This document shows positions 13,742-19,887 of a stretch of 20,439 nucleotides of DNA, piece after piece. Numbering within the stretch: the stretch's first letter is position 1; each line of letters begins with the position of its first letter. The translations under genes were made by a program, and so were the position numbers. The notes under the pieces were generated by a model that ran no database searches, was not told the DNA's origin, and worked only from the letters and a program-made list of their open reading frames with translations. Origin of the DNA: a virus; the IMG/VR virus record IMGVR_UViG_3300042564_002657, positions 1 through 20,439 of that record, one strand, 5' to 3'.

Positions 13742-14041
13742 TTAACTCCTTGCTTGCCAATCCGGGAACATACTGGGTGCATTGGTTCTAATATCTGCAG
13801 GATTTTTGCTGTGATGTACATCGTCGCCGGCTGGAAATGCTGCACCAAGAGGAGCAATAACTTCGGCAGGCTCATTTGCATACTCCGGTGTATCAGTGCC
13901 GAAAATACCAGCAAGCTTTTGCATATCAGCAAGTTCTTGTTCGGGTTGAGCAGATATTTCTATAGCAACCACTGGCTCAGCAGGAGCTTCTGCGCTGTCG
14001 ATAATATCTAATACACCACGTATAATATCTGTAATCTTCAT
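13742..14041 (-). CDS. Unknown acidic protein next to the ILEI-domain gene, 99 aa
   Basis: No known domain. The N-terminus MKITDIIRGVLDIID is an amphipathic helix, followed by an Ala/Pro/Glu-rich middle and a C-terminus with HSKNPADIRTNAPSMFPD that resembles the end of an unassigned family in T4-like cyanophages (DIRVKDPSMYP type), from memory. The start is ATG at 14041, with AGGA 7 nt upstream; a TTG 6 nt earlier is less likely. The AGGA is part of the palindrome at 14047-14060, so translation may be controlled. It is the first gene after the terminator at 14068-14093. Confidence 0.75.
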   Translation of the reverse strand: MKITDIIRGVLDIIDSAEAPAEPVVAIEISAQPEQELADMQKLAGIFGTDTPEYANEPAEVIAPLGAAFPAGDDVHHSKNPADIRTNAPSMFPDWQARS

Positions 14042-14046
14042 GATCA

Positions 14047-14060
14047 ATCCTATATAGGAT
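14047..14060 (-). promoter_or_regulatory. Palindrome covering a ribosome binding site
   Basis: ATCCTATATAGGAT is a perfect 14 nt palindrome. As RNA, ATCCT pairs with AGGAT, hiding the Shine-Dalgarno of the gene starting at 14041. It may equally be a protein-binding operator. Confidence 0.45.
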
Positions 14061-14067
14061 ATTTAGT

Positions 14068-14093
14068 CAAAAAGAAGCCCGCTGTAGCGGGTT
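14068..14093 (-). terminator. Rho-independent terminator after the small-gene block
   Basis: On the minus strand AACCCGC/GCGGGCT pair around a TACA loop and are followed by CTTCTTTTTG. It lies 17 nt after the stop at 14111 and separates the small-gene block from the acidic protein and ILEI-domain genes. Confidence 0.75.
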
Positions 14094-14110
14094 CAATTGT
14101 CCTGAAAATT

Positions 14111-14290
14111 TTACAGAGCTTTGACGTAATCGATAATGTCCCGAGACTGTTGCATATCGCTATGCTCCAGTGCTCGTTCAACCATGTCAAAATATTGACC
14201 ATGCAAATCTTCTAATAGGTTGTCAATGATCTGACGTTTTCGATTCAGACTGGGAGTTTGATAATAACGTGGTCTATAATCAGGCGTCAT
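14111..14290 (-). CDS. Unknown small basic/helical protein, 59 aa
   Basis: An ATG at 14290 opens a frame of 59 codons, too short for most gene finders. The N-terminus MTPDYRPRYYQTPSLNRKRQ is basic and tyrosine-rich; the remainder (IIDNLLEDLHGQYFDMVERA and beyond) is an amphipathic acidic helix. The arrangement looks like a real small phage protein, perhaps a nucleic-acid- or protein-binding one. GGAAAG lies 7 nt before the ATG. It overlaps the upstream 49-residue frame by 11 nt and is followed directly by a terminator. Confidence 0.65.
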   Translation of the reverse strand: MTPDYRPRYYQTPSLNRKRQIIDNLLEDLHGQYFDMVERALEHSDMQQSRDIIDYVKAL

Positions 14291-14429
14291 ACGATCTTTC
14301 CCTATGTTTGGTGTTGCGTTGATAACGTGTTTTATTTTCTACGGTACGACTCCGAAACGGTGACCCAGTCTCAAACAGAACACGATGTGCTCGAGTGCGC
14401 TGTACAGGAAGTGTTTTGGTCTTGATCAT
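14280..14429 (-). CDS. Unknown very basic small protein, 49 aa
   Basis: The ATG at 14429 overlaps the TGA of the upstream gene in an ATGA, the classical arrangement for translational coupling. The frame of 49 codons is very rich in Arg, Lys and Thr (for example RTRAHRVLFETGSPFRSRTV) and ends inside the next gene. The high positive charge suggests nucleic-acid binding, as in many small phage proteins, but no motif is recognised. No separate ribosome binding site is seen. Confidence 0.55.
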   Translation of the reverse strand: MIKTKTLPVQRTRAHRVLFETGSPFRSRTVENKTRYQRNTKHRERSYDA

Positions 14430-14827
14430 GATTGGTTATTTACTTCTTCTTTAGTAAAAATAAAACGGTACAAGGGTGTGCATTGCGTCAAGAAGTCCGG
14501 ACCCACATCCAGACTAACATAGTTTTCACCTTGCATACCTTGCTCGGTATAACTGATGTCAGCAAGTGCCTGAACACTAAAACCCAGAGATGCCATACAA
14601 CTACGGAACGACTTGAGCCAGGCCTGGTCGGAATAAATCAATCCGTCGGATTCAACGTTCCATTCACTTGGATCAAAGTAGGCACGTAGTTCACCGTACT
14701 CGTACTCACCATCGTCGCTAACCGAGGCCACTGCTACACGATTAACACAAACAGTTTTTGCCACTGTGCTCCAATAACCCGTGCCGTAGGTACTGGTAAC
14801 GAAATTAACCTGGCGATCGAATTTCAT
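14426..14827 (-). CDS. Unknown protein, 133 aa
   Basis: No family recognised. The protein begins MKFDRQVNFVTSTYGTGYW and seems to be of mixed alpha/beta type without signal peptide or membrane segment; a repeated aromatic pattern (GEYEYGELRAYFDPSEW) occurs at about 40-56. The start ATG at 14827 is preceded by AAGGAG at 9 nt. The stop overlaps the following small gene in ATGA. It belongs to the block of small genes from 16511 to 14111, which are likely early or middle genes acting on the host, by position only. Confidence 0.75.
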   Translation of the reverse strand: MKFDRQVNFVTSTYGTGYWSTVAKTVCVNRVAVASVSDDGEYEYGELRAYFDPSEWNVESDGLIYSDQAWLKSFRSCMASLGFSVQALADISYTEQGMQGENYVSLDVGPDFLTQCTPLYRFIFTKEEVNNQS

Positions 14828-14838
14828 GTTGTGTCTCC

Positions 14839-15168
14839 TTAGTCCAGTCTGCTGCCAGCATAGGCACTCAGTCCCAGTTTATCACGCAGCACCTGGGCCA
14901 TGGCATCAGCACCGGCTTCTTTGATGTCGATATTCTGCACACCCAGTCCACCCGGATTCCACATGCTCAGGCACTTGGGCTTGTGATCCTTCTTGAAGCC
15001 TGCGGCAATCAGCTCCTTGGCTACCTTGCTGTTGGTACGATCCACAAATACTTCCACCCAGGCGAAACCACAGGCATACTGATCGCCACCTATCTTGTTG
15101 TACATTTCTTTGCTGGCACGTTGTGCTTCAGCCAGGGCTTCACTAACTACAGATTTAATGTCGCTCAT
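14839..15168 (-). CDS. Conserved phage protein of unknown function, 109 aa
   Basis: The N-terminal helix (SVVSEALAEAQRASKEMYNK) is followed by CGFAWVEVF (33-41) and the C-terminal part contains SMWNPGGLGVQNIDIKEAGADA and ends in LSAYAGSRLD. This set, with FAWV, the WNPGG.GVQN(I/M)D segment and the final AYAGSRLD, recurs in a family of unknown phage and plasmid proteins that I recall from large phages; no activity is known to me. The ATG at 15168 overlaps the previous stop (TAATG) and is preceded by GGAGACTGC, a ribosome binding sequence repeated at the next two junctions. Confidence 0.8.
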   Translation of the reverse strand: MSDIKSVVSEALAEAQRASKEMYNKIGGDQYACGFAWVEVFVDRTNSKVAKELIAAGFKKDHKPKCLSMWNPGGLGVQNIDIKEAGADAMAQVLRDKLGLSAYAGSRLD

Positions 15169-15371
15169 TATGCAGTCTCCAGATCTTGATAATTCATCAC
15201 AGCAGCATTGAACTGTTCCAATGCCTCGTAGTATTCGGTTTCGTAAAACTTAAGATTCTTCTTGTAAATGCCCGAACCGATGTCAAGTTCGTAAGTGTAT
15301 TCACCGGTGCGCCAAAGTATAACACGCTCATCACGGCCGTTACGGCCATCTGTAATAAATTGAATACTCAT
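15168..15371 (-). CDS. Unknown small protein, 67 aa
   Basis: No family recognised. The N-terminal half (FITDGRNGRDERVILWRTGEY) looks like beta strands, the C-terminal half (YETEYYEALEQFNAAVMNYQ) like one acidic amphipathic helix. The ATG at 15371 overlaps the previous stop (TAATG), after AAGGAGATTGC. It lies in a run of five small genes with almost no spacing. Confidence 0.75.
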   Translation of the reverse strand: MSIQFITDGRNGRDERVILWRTGEYTYELDIGSGIYKKNLKFYETEYYEALEQFNAAVMNYQDLETA

Positions 15372-15580
15372 TATGCAATCTCCTTGGCTTCCACCAATTG
15401 CTTGATGTTGGTTGAGTAAAAAGGCAGACGTACAGTACTGCGTGTCGACACCACTTCCACCGAGAGGTTGCGGAAGTTATCGACCACCTCACGAACAACA
15501 ACTTCCGTGCCCTTGCGAATTATATTACCTTCCGATGCAACATCCATCGTAAGAGCTCCAGCCACACTATCGATTACCAT
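15371..15580 (-). CDS. Unknown small beta-rich protein, 69 aa
   Basis: No family recognised. The sequence alternates hydrophobic and polar residues (EVVVREVVDNFRNLSVEVVS), as expected for a small beta barrel or SH3-like fold, and ends in a short helix. There is no signal peptide or membrane segment. The ATG at 15580 follows TAAGGAGACTGTATA, the same junction element as at the next two genes. Confidence 0.72.
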   Translation of the reverse strand: MVIDSVAGALTMDVASEGNIIRKGTEVVVREVVDNFRNLSVEVVSTRSTVRLPFYSTNIKQLVEAKEIA

Positions 15581-15592
15581 TATACAGTCTCC

Positions 15593-15910
15593 TTAAACAG
15601 TGTATGTGTGACCAGTTAACGCATTTACTACTTTGGCACCTGCACCAAAAGCAGCCCTCATTTCAAAACGTTCTTCTTGGCTAGGACCTTTGTAGTTTTT
15701 GCAATAAGCTTCAAGTGCAACACGGTCTTCTTCGTCACGTTGCACCAGGCTGTTGTTTTGTTCTTGTTTGGTAATCCAACCTGCATCCACAAAGTTCTGC
15801 AACATGTCTGCAAAAGGAATACGATCGTTACTATTCCAACGAACCACAGGACCAGTTTCGCTGTTGGTTTCATCGATGTAAAATTCTGTACTGTATTTTG
15901 CGTCTAACAT
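15593..15910 (-). CDS. Unknown protein under promoter/operator copy A, 105 aa
   Basis: No family recognised. Acidic, mostly helical, with IPFADMLQNFVDAGWITKQEQ (about 32-52) and EEDRVALEAYCKNYKGPSQEERF. The N-terminus is FYIDETNSETGPVVRW, a likely beta hairpin. The start ATG at 15910 has AAGGAG 6 nt upstream and lies about 25 nt after the predicted start of its own promoter at 15942-15970. It leads the run of small genes to 14111. Confidence 0.75.
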   Translation of the reverse strand: MLDAKYSTEFYIDETNSETGPVVRWNSNDRIPFADMLQNFVDAGWITKQEQNNSLVQRDEEDRVALEAYCKNYKGPSQEERFEMRAAFGAGAKVVNALTGHTYTV

Positions 15911-15928
15911 TTTGCGCTCCTTACTAGT

Positions 15929-15970
15929 TAATATACTTCGTATTCTAGCAAAACTGGCATTTTAGGTCAA
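15929..15970 (-). promoter_or_regulatory. Promoter/operator copy A
   Basis: TTGACC (15970-15965), 17 nt, TAGAAT (15947-15942). A palindrome (15947-15929) overlaps the -10 box: arms TAGAATAC and GTATATTA with a GAA spacer. The unit is a near copy of the one at 16235-16276, including the spacer sequence. Confidence 0.78.
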
Positions 15971-15976
15971 CCTTTT

Positions 15977-16216
15977 TTAGAACTCCGCCGTCAGTTCACC
16001 AGTTGCATCTTTTTTAACAAACACTTCGCTGGTTTGCTCGTTCTCGTACACATTGTCGAAATACTTAACAGAATAGCAAAAATTACCGCTGCTGGTAAAT
16101 CCCAGAAACTTAACAGAATTAAAACTCATTCCAGTATAGCCGCTGCGGGCAAGAATGTTGCTGATTTCGTAACGGTCCAGGCTTGTATACTTGCTGAGTT
16201 CGGCGGCTGTTATCAT
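15977..16216 (-). CDS. Unknown protein under promoter/operator copy B, 79 aa
   Basis: No family recognised. The N-terminus MITAAELSKYTSLDRYEISNILARSGYTG resembles a helix-turn-helix (two short helices around a TSLDRYE turn), so DNA binding is conceivable; the remainder is beta-rich (SVKFLGFTSSGNFCYSVKYFD). I place the start at the ATG at 16216, with AAGGA 8 nt upstream, not at the earlier ORF start at 16276, since that would lie within the -35 box of its own promoter. It could be the regulator of the twin operators, but this is only suggested by position and the possible helix-turn-helix. Confidence 0.7.
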   Translation of the reverse strand: MITAAELSKYTSLDRYEISNILARSGYTGMSFNSVKFLGFTSSGNFCYSVKYFDNVYENEQTSEVFVKKDATGELTAEF

Positions 16217-16234
16217 TTGCTGTTCCTTGCTAGT

Positions 16235-16276
16235 TAATATACTTGGTATATTAGCAAATCTGGCACTTTGGGTCAA
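16235..16276 (-). promoter_or_regulatory. Promoter/operator copy B with perfect palindrome
   Basis: TTGACC (16276-16271), 17 nt, TAATAT (16253-16248). The palindrome at 16253-16235 has identical arms TAATATAC and GTATATTA around CAA and covers the -10 box and the start site, the usual layout for repression. It starts 8 nt beyond the stop of the membrane protein gene. Confidence 0.82.
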
Positions 16277-16283
16277 CCAGTTT

Positions 16284-16511
16284 TTATGTTGCTAATTTAA
16301 CAACAAGTCCCACGGTGTAGATTAGCAACAATGTTGCATTAATAACAATCAGGCTCCATTCCCGCCAGATTACAGAAACAATAAGCCAGAAAAATGCTCC
16401 CAGGTTGAGTAGAGCAGGCCCTTCAGGATACATGTTGACGCTGGTGCAAATGGCTCCCGCAATAGTTACGAAAGTAGCAAGCCATTTAAGATACCAGATT
16501 GGTGTTTTCAT
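16284..16511 (-). CDS. Small membrane protein of marine phages, 75 aa
   Basis: Two or three hydrophobic helices span about residues 10-25, 35-50 and 53-72; the start MKTPIWYLKW and the WREWSLIVIN segment match a small membrane protein family widespread in marine myoviruses (I believe DUF6552, not verified). Function unknown; a role in the inner membrane is likely. The start is ATG at 16511; the preceding TTG codon is less likely. No ribosome binding site precedes it, and the predicted transcription start falls on the A of this ATG, so the message is probably leaderless. Confidence 0.75.
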   Translation of the reverse strand: MKTPIWYLKWLATFVTIAGAICTSVNMYPEGPALLNLGAFFWLIVSVIWREWSLIVINATLLLIYTVGLVVKLAT

Positions 16512-16517
16512 CAAGGA

Positions 16518-16546
16518 ACTGTAACAGATTGAGTGTTTTCAGTCAA
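16518..16546 (-). promoter_or_regulatory. Promoter for a probably leaderless mRNA
   Basis: TTGACT (16546-16541), 17 nt, TACAGT (16523-16518). Seven nt after the -10 box is the A of the start codon at 16511. Overlaps the divergent promoter at 16529-16557. Confidence 0.6.
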
Positions 16547-16557
16547 GACAATATTTA
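16529..16557 (+). promoter_or_regulatory. Possible promoter of the B12-type radical SAM gene
   Basis: TTGAGT (16529-16534), 17 nt, TATTTA (16552-16557) on the plus strand, with a predicted start near 16564 and a leader of about 13 nt before the ATG at 16577. It shares DNA with the minus-strand promoter, so the two may exclude each other. Confidence 0.5.
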
Positions 16558-16576
16558 ATGGGTAAATAGCTATGCA

Positions 16577-18601
16577 ATGAGCAATAAAATAATTCCCATA
16601 AAAACTCGCACTAACAAAGACATTCAGGAAACCTTACGCAACCCCGTTGACTCAAACATGGGCAGTTCGCTGAGTAAGTTACATGAAGAATTCAATAGTA
16701 CTGACATGCCCGAGGACAAATATCTGGCCACAGCAAAAGGCATGCTCAAATATGCCATGCCTACAGCTCAGAAAAATTTGTCCACAGTAAAAATTGAAAA
16801 CGTCACCAGGCGCACACACATTGCACTGATTCTCATGCCCAAGTGGGCCGTATTTTTTGCGCCATACAACATTGCCCGACTGGCTGCAGTTGCCAGAGCT
16901 GCAGGTTATCGAACCAGTGTGTTTGATTGGAATGTTGACACCTGGCACAAACTTAAAAAAGTTTTACCAGAAGATCCTTACGAAGGTCATGGATCAAGAG
17001 ATTATCTCTGGCTTGACGACATGTACGAAACCAGATTGCAATCACACGTTGAGCCCATACTGGAAGAATACTTAACAAAAATTATAGAACTAAAACCAGA
17101 TGTAGTGGGATTTAGTTTGTATTACACCAATGTGTTTCCCACACTGTGGTTGGCAAAAAAGATCAGGCAGCATCTACCCGATACCAAGATAATCGCCGGC
17201 GGATCACATATACAATGGAATCCAGATCCTTTTCCTGAATTTGATCATGTGGTCAAAGGCGAAGGCGAAGAACTACTATTACAGATGTTGGATGATATCG
17301 AAAATGGTGTTCCCTTGACCGAGTATCAGTACAATGCAGACAAAACAAAACGAATCAATCTGGATCAATTGCCATTTCCCGACTATTCGGATCTAGACGT
17401 AAATGCTTATATGATACCCAATGCCATAAGCTCGGAATTGAGTCGAGGTTGTGTGGCTAAATGCACATTCTGCCAGGAAACACATTACTGGAAATATCGT
17501 AGTAGACAGGCACCCTTTATTCTGGAAGAAGTTGAGCATCAATATCGAACCTACGGCACAAATGTGTTCTGGTTTATTGACAGTCTGGTCAACGGAAACA
17601 TCAATGAGCTACGTGCGTTTGCACTGGGTGTTGTGGAACGCGGACTAAAAATCAAGTGGGAAGGATATGCTCGTTGCGACGAACGTATGGATCTGGAATA
17701 TTATCAAGACTTAAAAGCCAGTGGTTGCATGGCACTGAATTACGGTATAGAGAGTGGTAGTCAGCGTGTGCTTGATGCCATGCGTAAAAATGTCACTATA
17801 GCCGAAGTTGAAAAAAACTTGCGCGATGGGGCATCAGTTGGGATTGAGGCTCAATCAAACTGGATGCTGTGTTATCTCAACGAAGAGTCAGTGGACTTTG
17901 CCAAGACAATGACCCTGGCCTGGAGAATTCAAGACTGCCGGTTAACTTCAATGGCCCGCGGTACCATGAACATTGGACCCGGCAGAATCGACGATGATAG
18001 AGAATTTTATAATGTTCATCCAAAATATTTTTGTCTGAGTTGGGCAACCAAAGATCTTGGTAATACAAAAATACACAGATTGATAAGATTCAAGAGCTTC
18101 AATATCTTTGTTGAACAAATGCCCGCATATGGACAATGGGACTCAGACAAAAGCGGCAGATTAAAAACTCAGTACCAAGTTAACTATAATAATCAAAACG
18201 TTCAACGAGTCAACATTAAGGAATACCTGGACGTACCGTACGAAGAATTTGATTACGAAATTATTAAAGATCCCAGTCTGGATTGTGTGTTTATGCGAAC
18301 TGTAGTAAATGAACCCTGGGCTCTTGTGAGATCATTATGGCGTAGTAGACACCGACAGGGCATGGAATTCTCTGTTAAATTTGATCCCGAGTGGGACTTA
18401 AATGAATACGGCAATAGGCTTGCTGATAAATTTACTGCTAATTACTATTTTAAAATTGATGATGCAGGCAATTGGACTGCCAATGTCACTGCTAAATTTG
18501 ATTGCCCAGAAAACCCACATGCTCCTTGGTCTCCAGAAAATGATGTTAGGTCAGACTATAACATAGACTTGGCCTGGTCAGGATCTGGAAACTGGAATTA
18601 A
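16577..18601 (+). CDS. B12-binding-type radical SAM enzyme, 674 aa
   Basis: Residues about 80-240 form a Rossmann-like domain (IALILMPKWAVFFAPYNIARLAAVARAAGY, PDVVGFSLYYTN, IIAGGSHIQW, HVVKGEGEE) of the cobalamin-binding type seen before radical SAM domains. The canonical DxHxxG histidine for base-off B12 is not visible, so cobalamin binding is uncertain. The radical SAM motif is C292-V-A-K-C296-T-F-C299 in SRGCVAKCTFCQ; the core runs to about 470 with NYGIESGSQRVLDAM as the late motif. The last 180-200 residues are a large extension of unknown type. It should carry out methylation or another radical reaction on an unknown substrate. It is the only gene on its strand in this half; the ATG lacks a good ribosome binding site, and its TAA overlaps the stop of the convergent gene. 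Confidence 0.85.
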   Translation: MSNKIIPIKTRTNKDIQETLRNPVDSNMGSSLSKLHEEFNSTDMPEDKYLATAKGMLKYAMPTAQKNLSTVKIENVTRRTHIALILMPKWAVFFAPYNIARLAAVARAAGYRTSVFDWNVDTWHKLKKVLPEDPYEGHGSRDYLWLDDMYETRLQSHVEPILEEYLTKIIELKPDVVGFSLYYTNVFPTLWLAKKIRQHLPDTKIIAGGSHIQWNPDPFPEFDHVVKGEGEELLLQMLDDIENGVPLTEYQYNADKTKRINLDQLPFPDYSDLDVNAYMIPNAISSELSRGCVAKCTFCQETHYWKYRSRQAPFILEEVEHQYRTYGTNVFWFIDSLVNGNINELRAFALGVVERGLKIKWEGYARCDERMDLEYYQDLKASGCMALNYGIESGSQRVLDAMRKNVTIAEVEKNLRDGASVGIEAQSNWMLCYLNEESVDFAKTMTLAWRIQDCRLTSMARGTMNIGPGRIDDDREFYNVHPKYFCLSWATKDLGNTKIHRLIRFKSFNIFVEQMPAYGQWDSDKSGRLKTQYQVNYNNQNVQRVNIKEYLDVPYEEFDYEIIKDPSLDCVFMRTVVNEPWALVRSLWRSRHRQGMEFSVKFDPEWDLNEYGNRLADKFTANYYFKIDDAGNWTANVTAKFDCPENPHAPWSPENDVRSDYNIDLAWSGSGNWN

Positions 18602-18819
18602 TGAAAGGTTATATCGTCGTTGAATTGATCGAGATCAATTACGCCCAGTATCTTCATTATCTTTGCAATATTTTTTGGTGGCTTGTCGGGACAAACTTCA
18701 GGAATAAATGCATACTTTAAATTACCATCGGCGTCGAAGATAAAACCATAATCTTCATCGCCGATGTCTTGGTAATCAGGATCTAGCTCTTGAATTTCTA
18801 TTTCGGCACGTTTACTCAT
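18598..18819 (-). CDS. Unknown acidic small protein, 73 aa
   Basis: No family recognised; a resembling small protein occurs in T4-like cyanophages, from memory. It is strongly acidic in its N-terminal half (EIQELDPDYQDIGDEDYGFI) and contains DADGNLKYAF and the helix KNIAKIMKILGVIDLDQF. The ATG at 18819 follows a very strong AGGAGG. Its TAA stop overlaps the TAA of the convergent radical SAM gene. Confidence 0.75.
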   Translation of the reverse strand: MSKRAEIEIQELDPDYQDIGDEDYGFIFDADGNLKYAFIPEVCPDKPPKNIAKIMKILGVIDLDQFNDDITFH

Positions 18820-18850
18820 CGTTGCCTCCTGTTCTAAATATATTTATTGA

Positions 18851-19186
18851 TTACTTAAACAGGATGAGTGCCATTAATACCGCCTGAATAACAAACCCCA
18901 GACCAATTGTAACGATGTTTAGTATATCCTTGAGAATTACTGCACGACCAAAAAGAAACACTAATCCCAACCATAAAAACATTACAACATCAACACTGGG
19001 AGTAGTATCAGTTAATCCGGTTAGTAATGCCAACAATGTGGGAATGGTGGCTGCGTGTAATGCTATTGCAGCCAACCATCCCAGTGTGTCGGCACTGATT
19101 TTGTGGAAGTGAGCCAAAAAGAACTCGGCTACACCATTTTTAATACGATTGAAATCAATTTTATTTGAATCTTCAGTTTTTGACAT
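18851..19186 (-). CDS. Small membrane protein, about 111 aa
   Basis: Three hydrophobic segments lie in the frame: roughly TLGWLAAIALHAATIPTLLAL, VDVVMFLWLGLVFLFG and VTIGLGFVIQAVLMALIL. The N-terminal 35 residues are polar. I favour the ATG at 19186 (MSKTEDSNK), but the frame continues upstream to an ATG at 19225 and a GTG at 19237 that overlaps the stop of the hydrolase gene; neither start has a convincing ribosome binding site. Proteins of this kind are found near lysis genes in phages; a holin-like role is conceivable given the hydrolase directly before it, but it is longer at the N-terminus than typical holins and this is inference only. Confidence 0.65.
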   Translation of the reverse strand: MSKTEDSNKIDFNRIKNGVAEFFLAHFHKISADTLGWLAAIALHAATIPTLLALLTGLTDTTPSVDVVMFLWLGLVFLFGRAVILKDILNIVTIGLGFVIQAVLMALILFK

Positions 19187-19236
19187 ATTGGCTCTAGGTC
19201 TAAAGGTTGAATTTAACAGTGGCATTCTGTATCCCA

Positions 19237-19791
19237 CTAACTACCATAAAAAACATGGCGTCCAATTTTTGTAATTGGAGTCTTGCCCCAGGTGGGTTTG
19301 ACGTAGTCAGCATGAAAATACATTGCATTTTTGAGACTGGGTAACCGGAAGTTTTCCAGTAGAACTTTTTTTGCTACTTCTTCGCTTTCGCGATAAAGTG
19401 GTTGATAAATTGGCTTCACTCTATGAGTTCCATCACAGTACCATGAGAACTGACATACCACTTTTGAGTACACAATATTTTTCTGATAAACTACTCCACA
19501 TACGTCTCCAGGAAAATTTCCACTTGCAACACGATTCATGGTCACCTGCGCCACAGCAACTTTTCCTTCAAATGGCTCACTGGCGGCTTCCCAATAGATA
19601 TTCTGAGTCAAGCAACGCAGTTGACGTTCACGATCATTTGATGATACTAATTTTACTTTTTGCATTTGGGCCTTCTCGGCTGCCAATGCTTCAAATTTAT
19701 TTTTGGTTACTGTTACTAATGCAGCAGTGGCTAACCACATACCAAAAACGATTGTCACAAATTTTGCAATACTAGGCAAATATTGTTTCAT
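19237..19791 (-). CDS. Cell wall hydrolase, SleB/Hydrolase_2 family, 184 aa
   Basis: A peptidoglycan-cleaving enzyme likely acting as endolysin. The N-terminal hydrophobic helix (about 8-28) is a signal anchor or signal peptide that would bring the protein to the periplasm, as in signal-arrest-release lysins. The catalytic domain has LTQNIYWEAASEPFEGKVAVAQVTMNRV, with the likely catalytic Glu E68, then DVCGVVYQK and CQFSWYCDG, the standard SleB-like signature. Residue numbers of four cysteines (60, 98, 113, 119) suggest disulfides. The ATG at 19791 follows AAGGAGG. The adjacent small membrane protein and the S11 peptidase at 3957 are possible partners in wall attack. Confidence 0.87.
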   Translation of the reverse strand: MKQYLPSIAKFVTIVFGMWLATAALVTVTKNKFEALAAEKAQMQKVKLVSSNDRERQLRCLTQNIYWEAASEPFEGKVAVAQVTMNRVASGNFPGDVCGVVYQKNIVYSKVVCQFSWYCDGTHRVKPIYQPLYRESEEVAKKVLLENFRLPSLKNAMYFHADYVKPTWGKTPITKIGRHVFYGS

Positions 19792-19814
19792 GTTACACCC
19801 TCCTTATTCAGGTT

Positions 19815-19832
19815 GTAGTTTTATATAACTAC
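19815..19832 (-). promoter_or_regulatory. Hairpin upstream of the hydrolase ribosome binding site
   Basis: GTAGTT and AACTAC pair perfectly around a 6 nt AT loop, 11 nt upstream of the AAGGAGG. No U-run follows on the minus strand. Possible control of lysin expression; could also be accidental. Confidence 0.35.
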
Positions 19833-19872
19833 GAGATTTTTTAGAAAACAACTGCTATAACACCATTATCTG

Positions 19873-19887
19873 GTACTATAATAGTAC
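19873..19887. promoter_or_regulatory. Palindrome in the gap between PAAR and hydrolase genes
   Basis: GTACTATAATAGTAC is a perfect 15 nt palindrome with a 3 nt centre, in the 139 nt gap. On the plus strand a T-rich run follows, but there is no plus-strand gene to terminate. It may be an operator or a bidirectional terminator-like element. Confidence 0.4.

Larger units (their letters stand above)
15166..15592 (-). repeat. Three copies of a 15 nt gene-junction element
   Basis: The sequence GGAGAYTGYATAATG lies at three successive gene starts: 15592-15578, 15383-15369 and 15180-15166. It includes the ribosome binding site and the start codon. The copies differ at only two positions, far more than needed for initiation. 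Confidence 0.6.

Noticed and set aside
13742-14047. TTG start two codons before the ATG of the acidic protein
   Set aside because: The ATG at 14041 has the better distance to AGGA.
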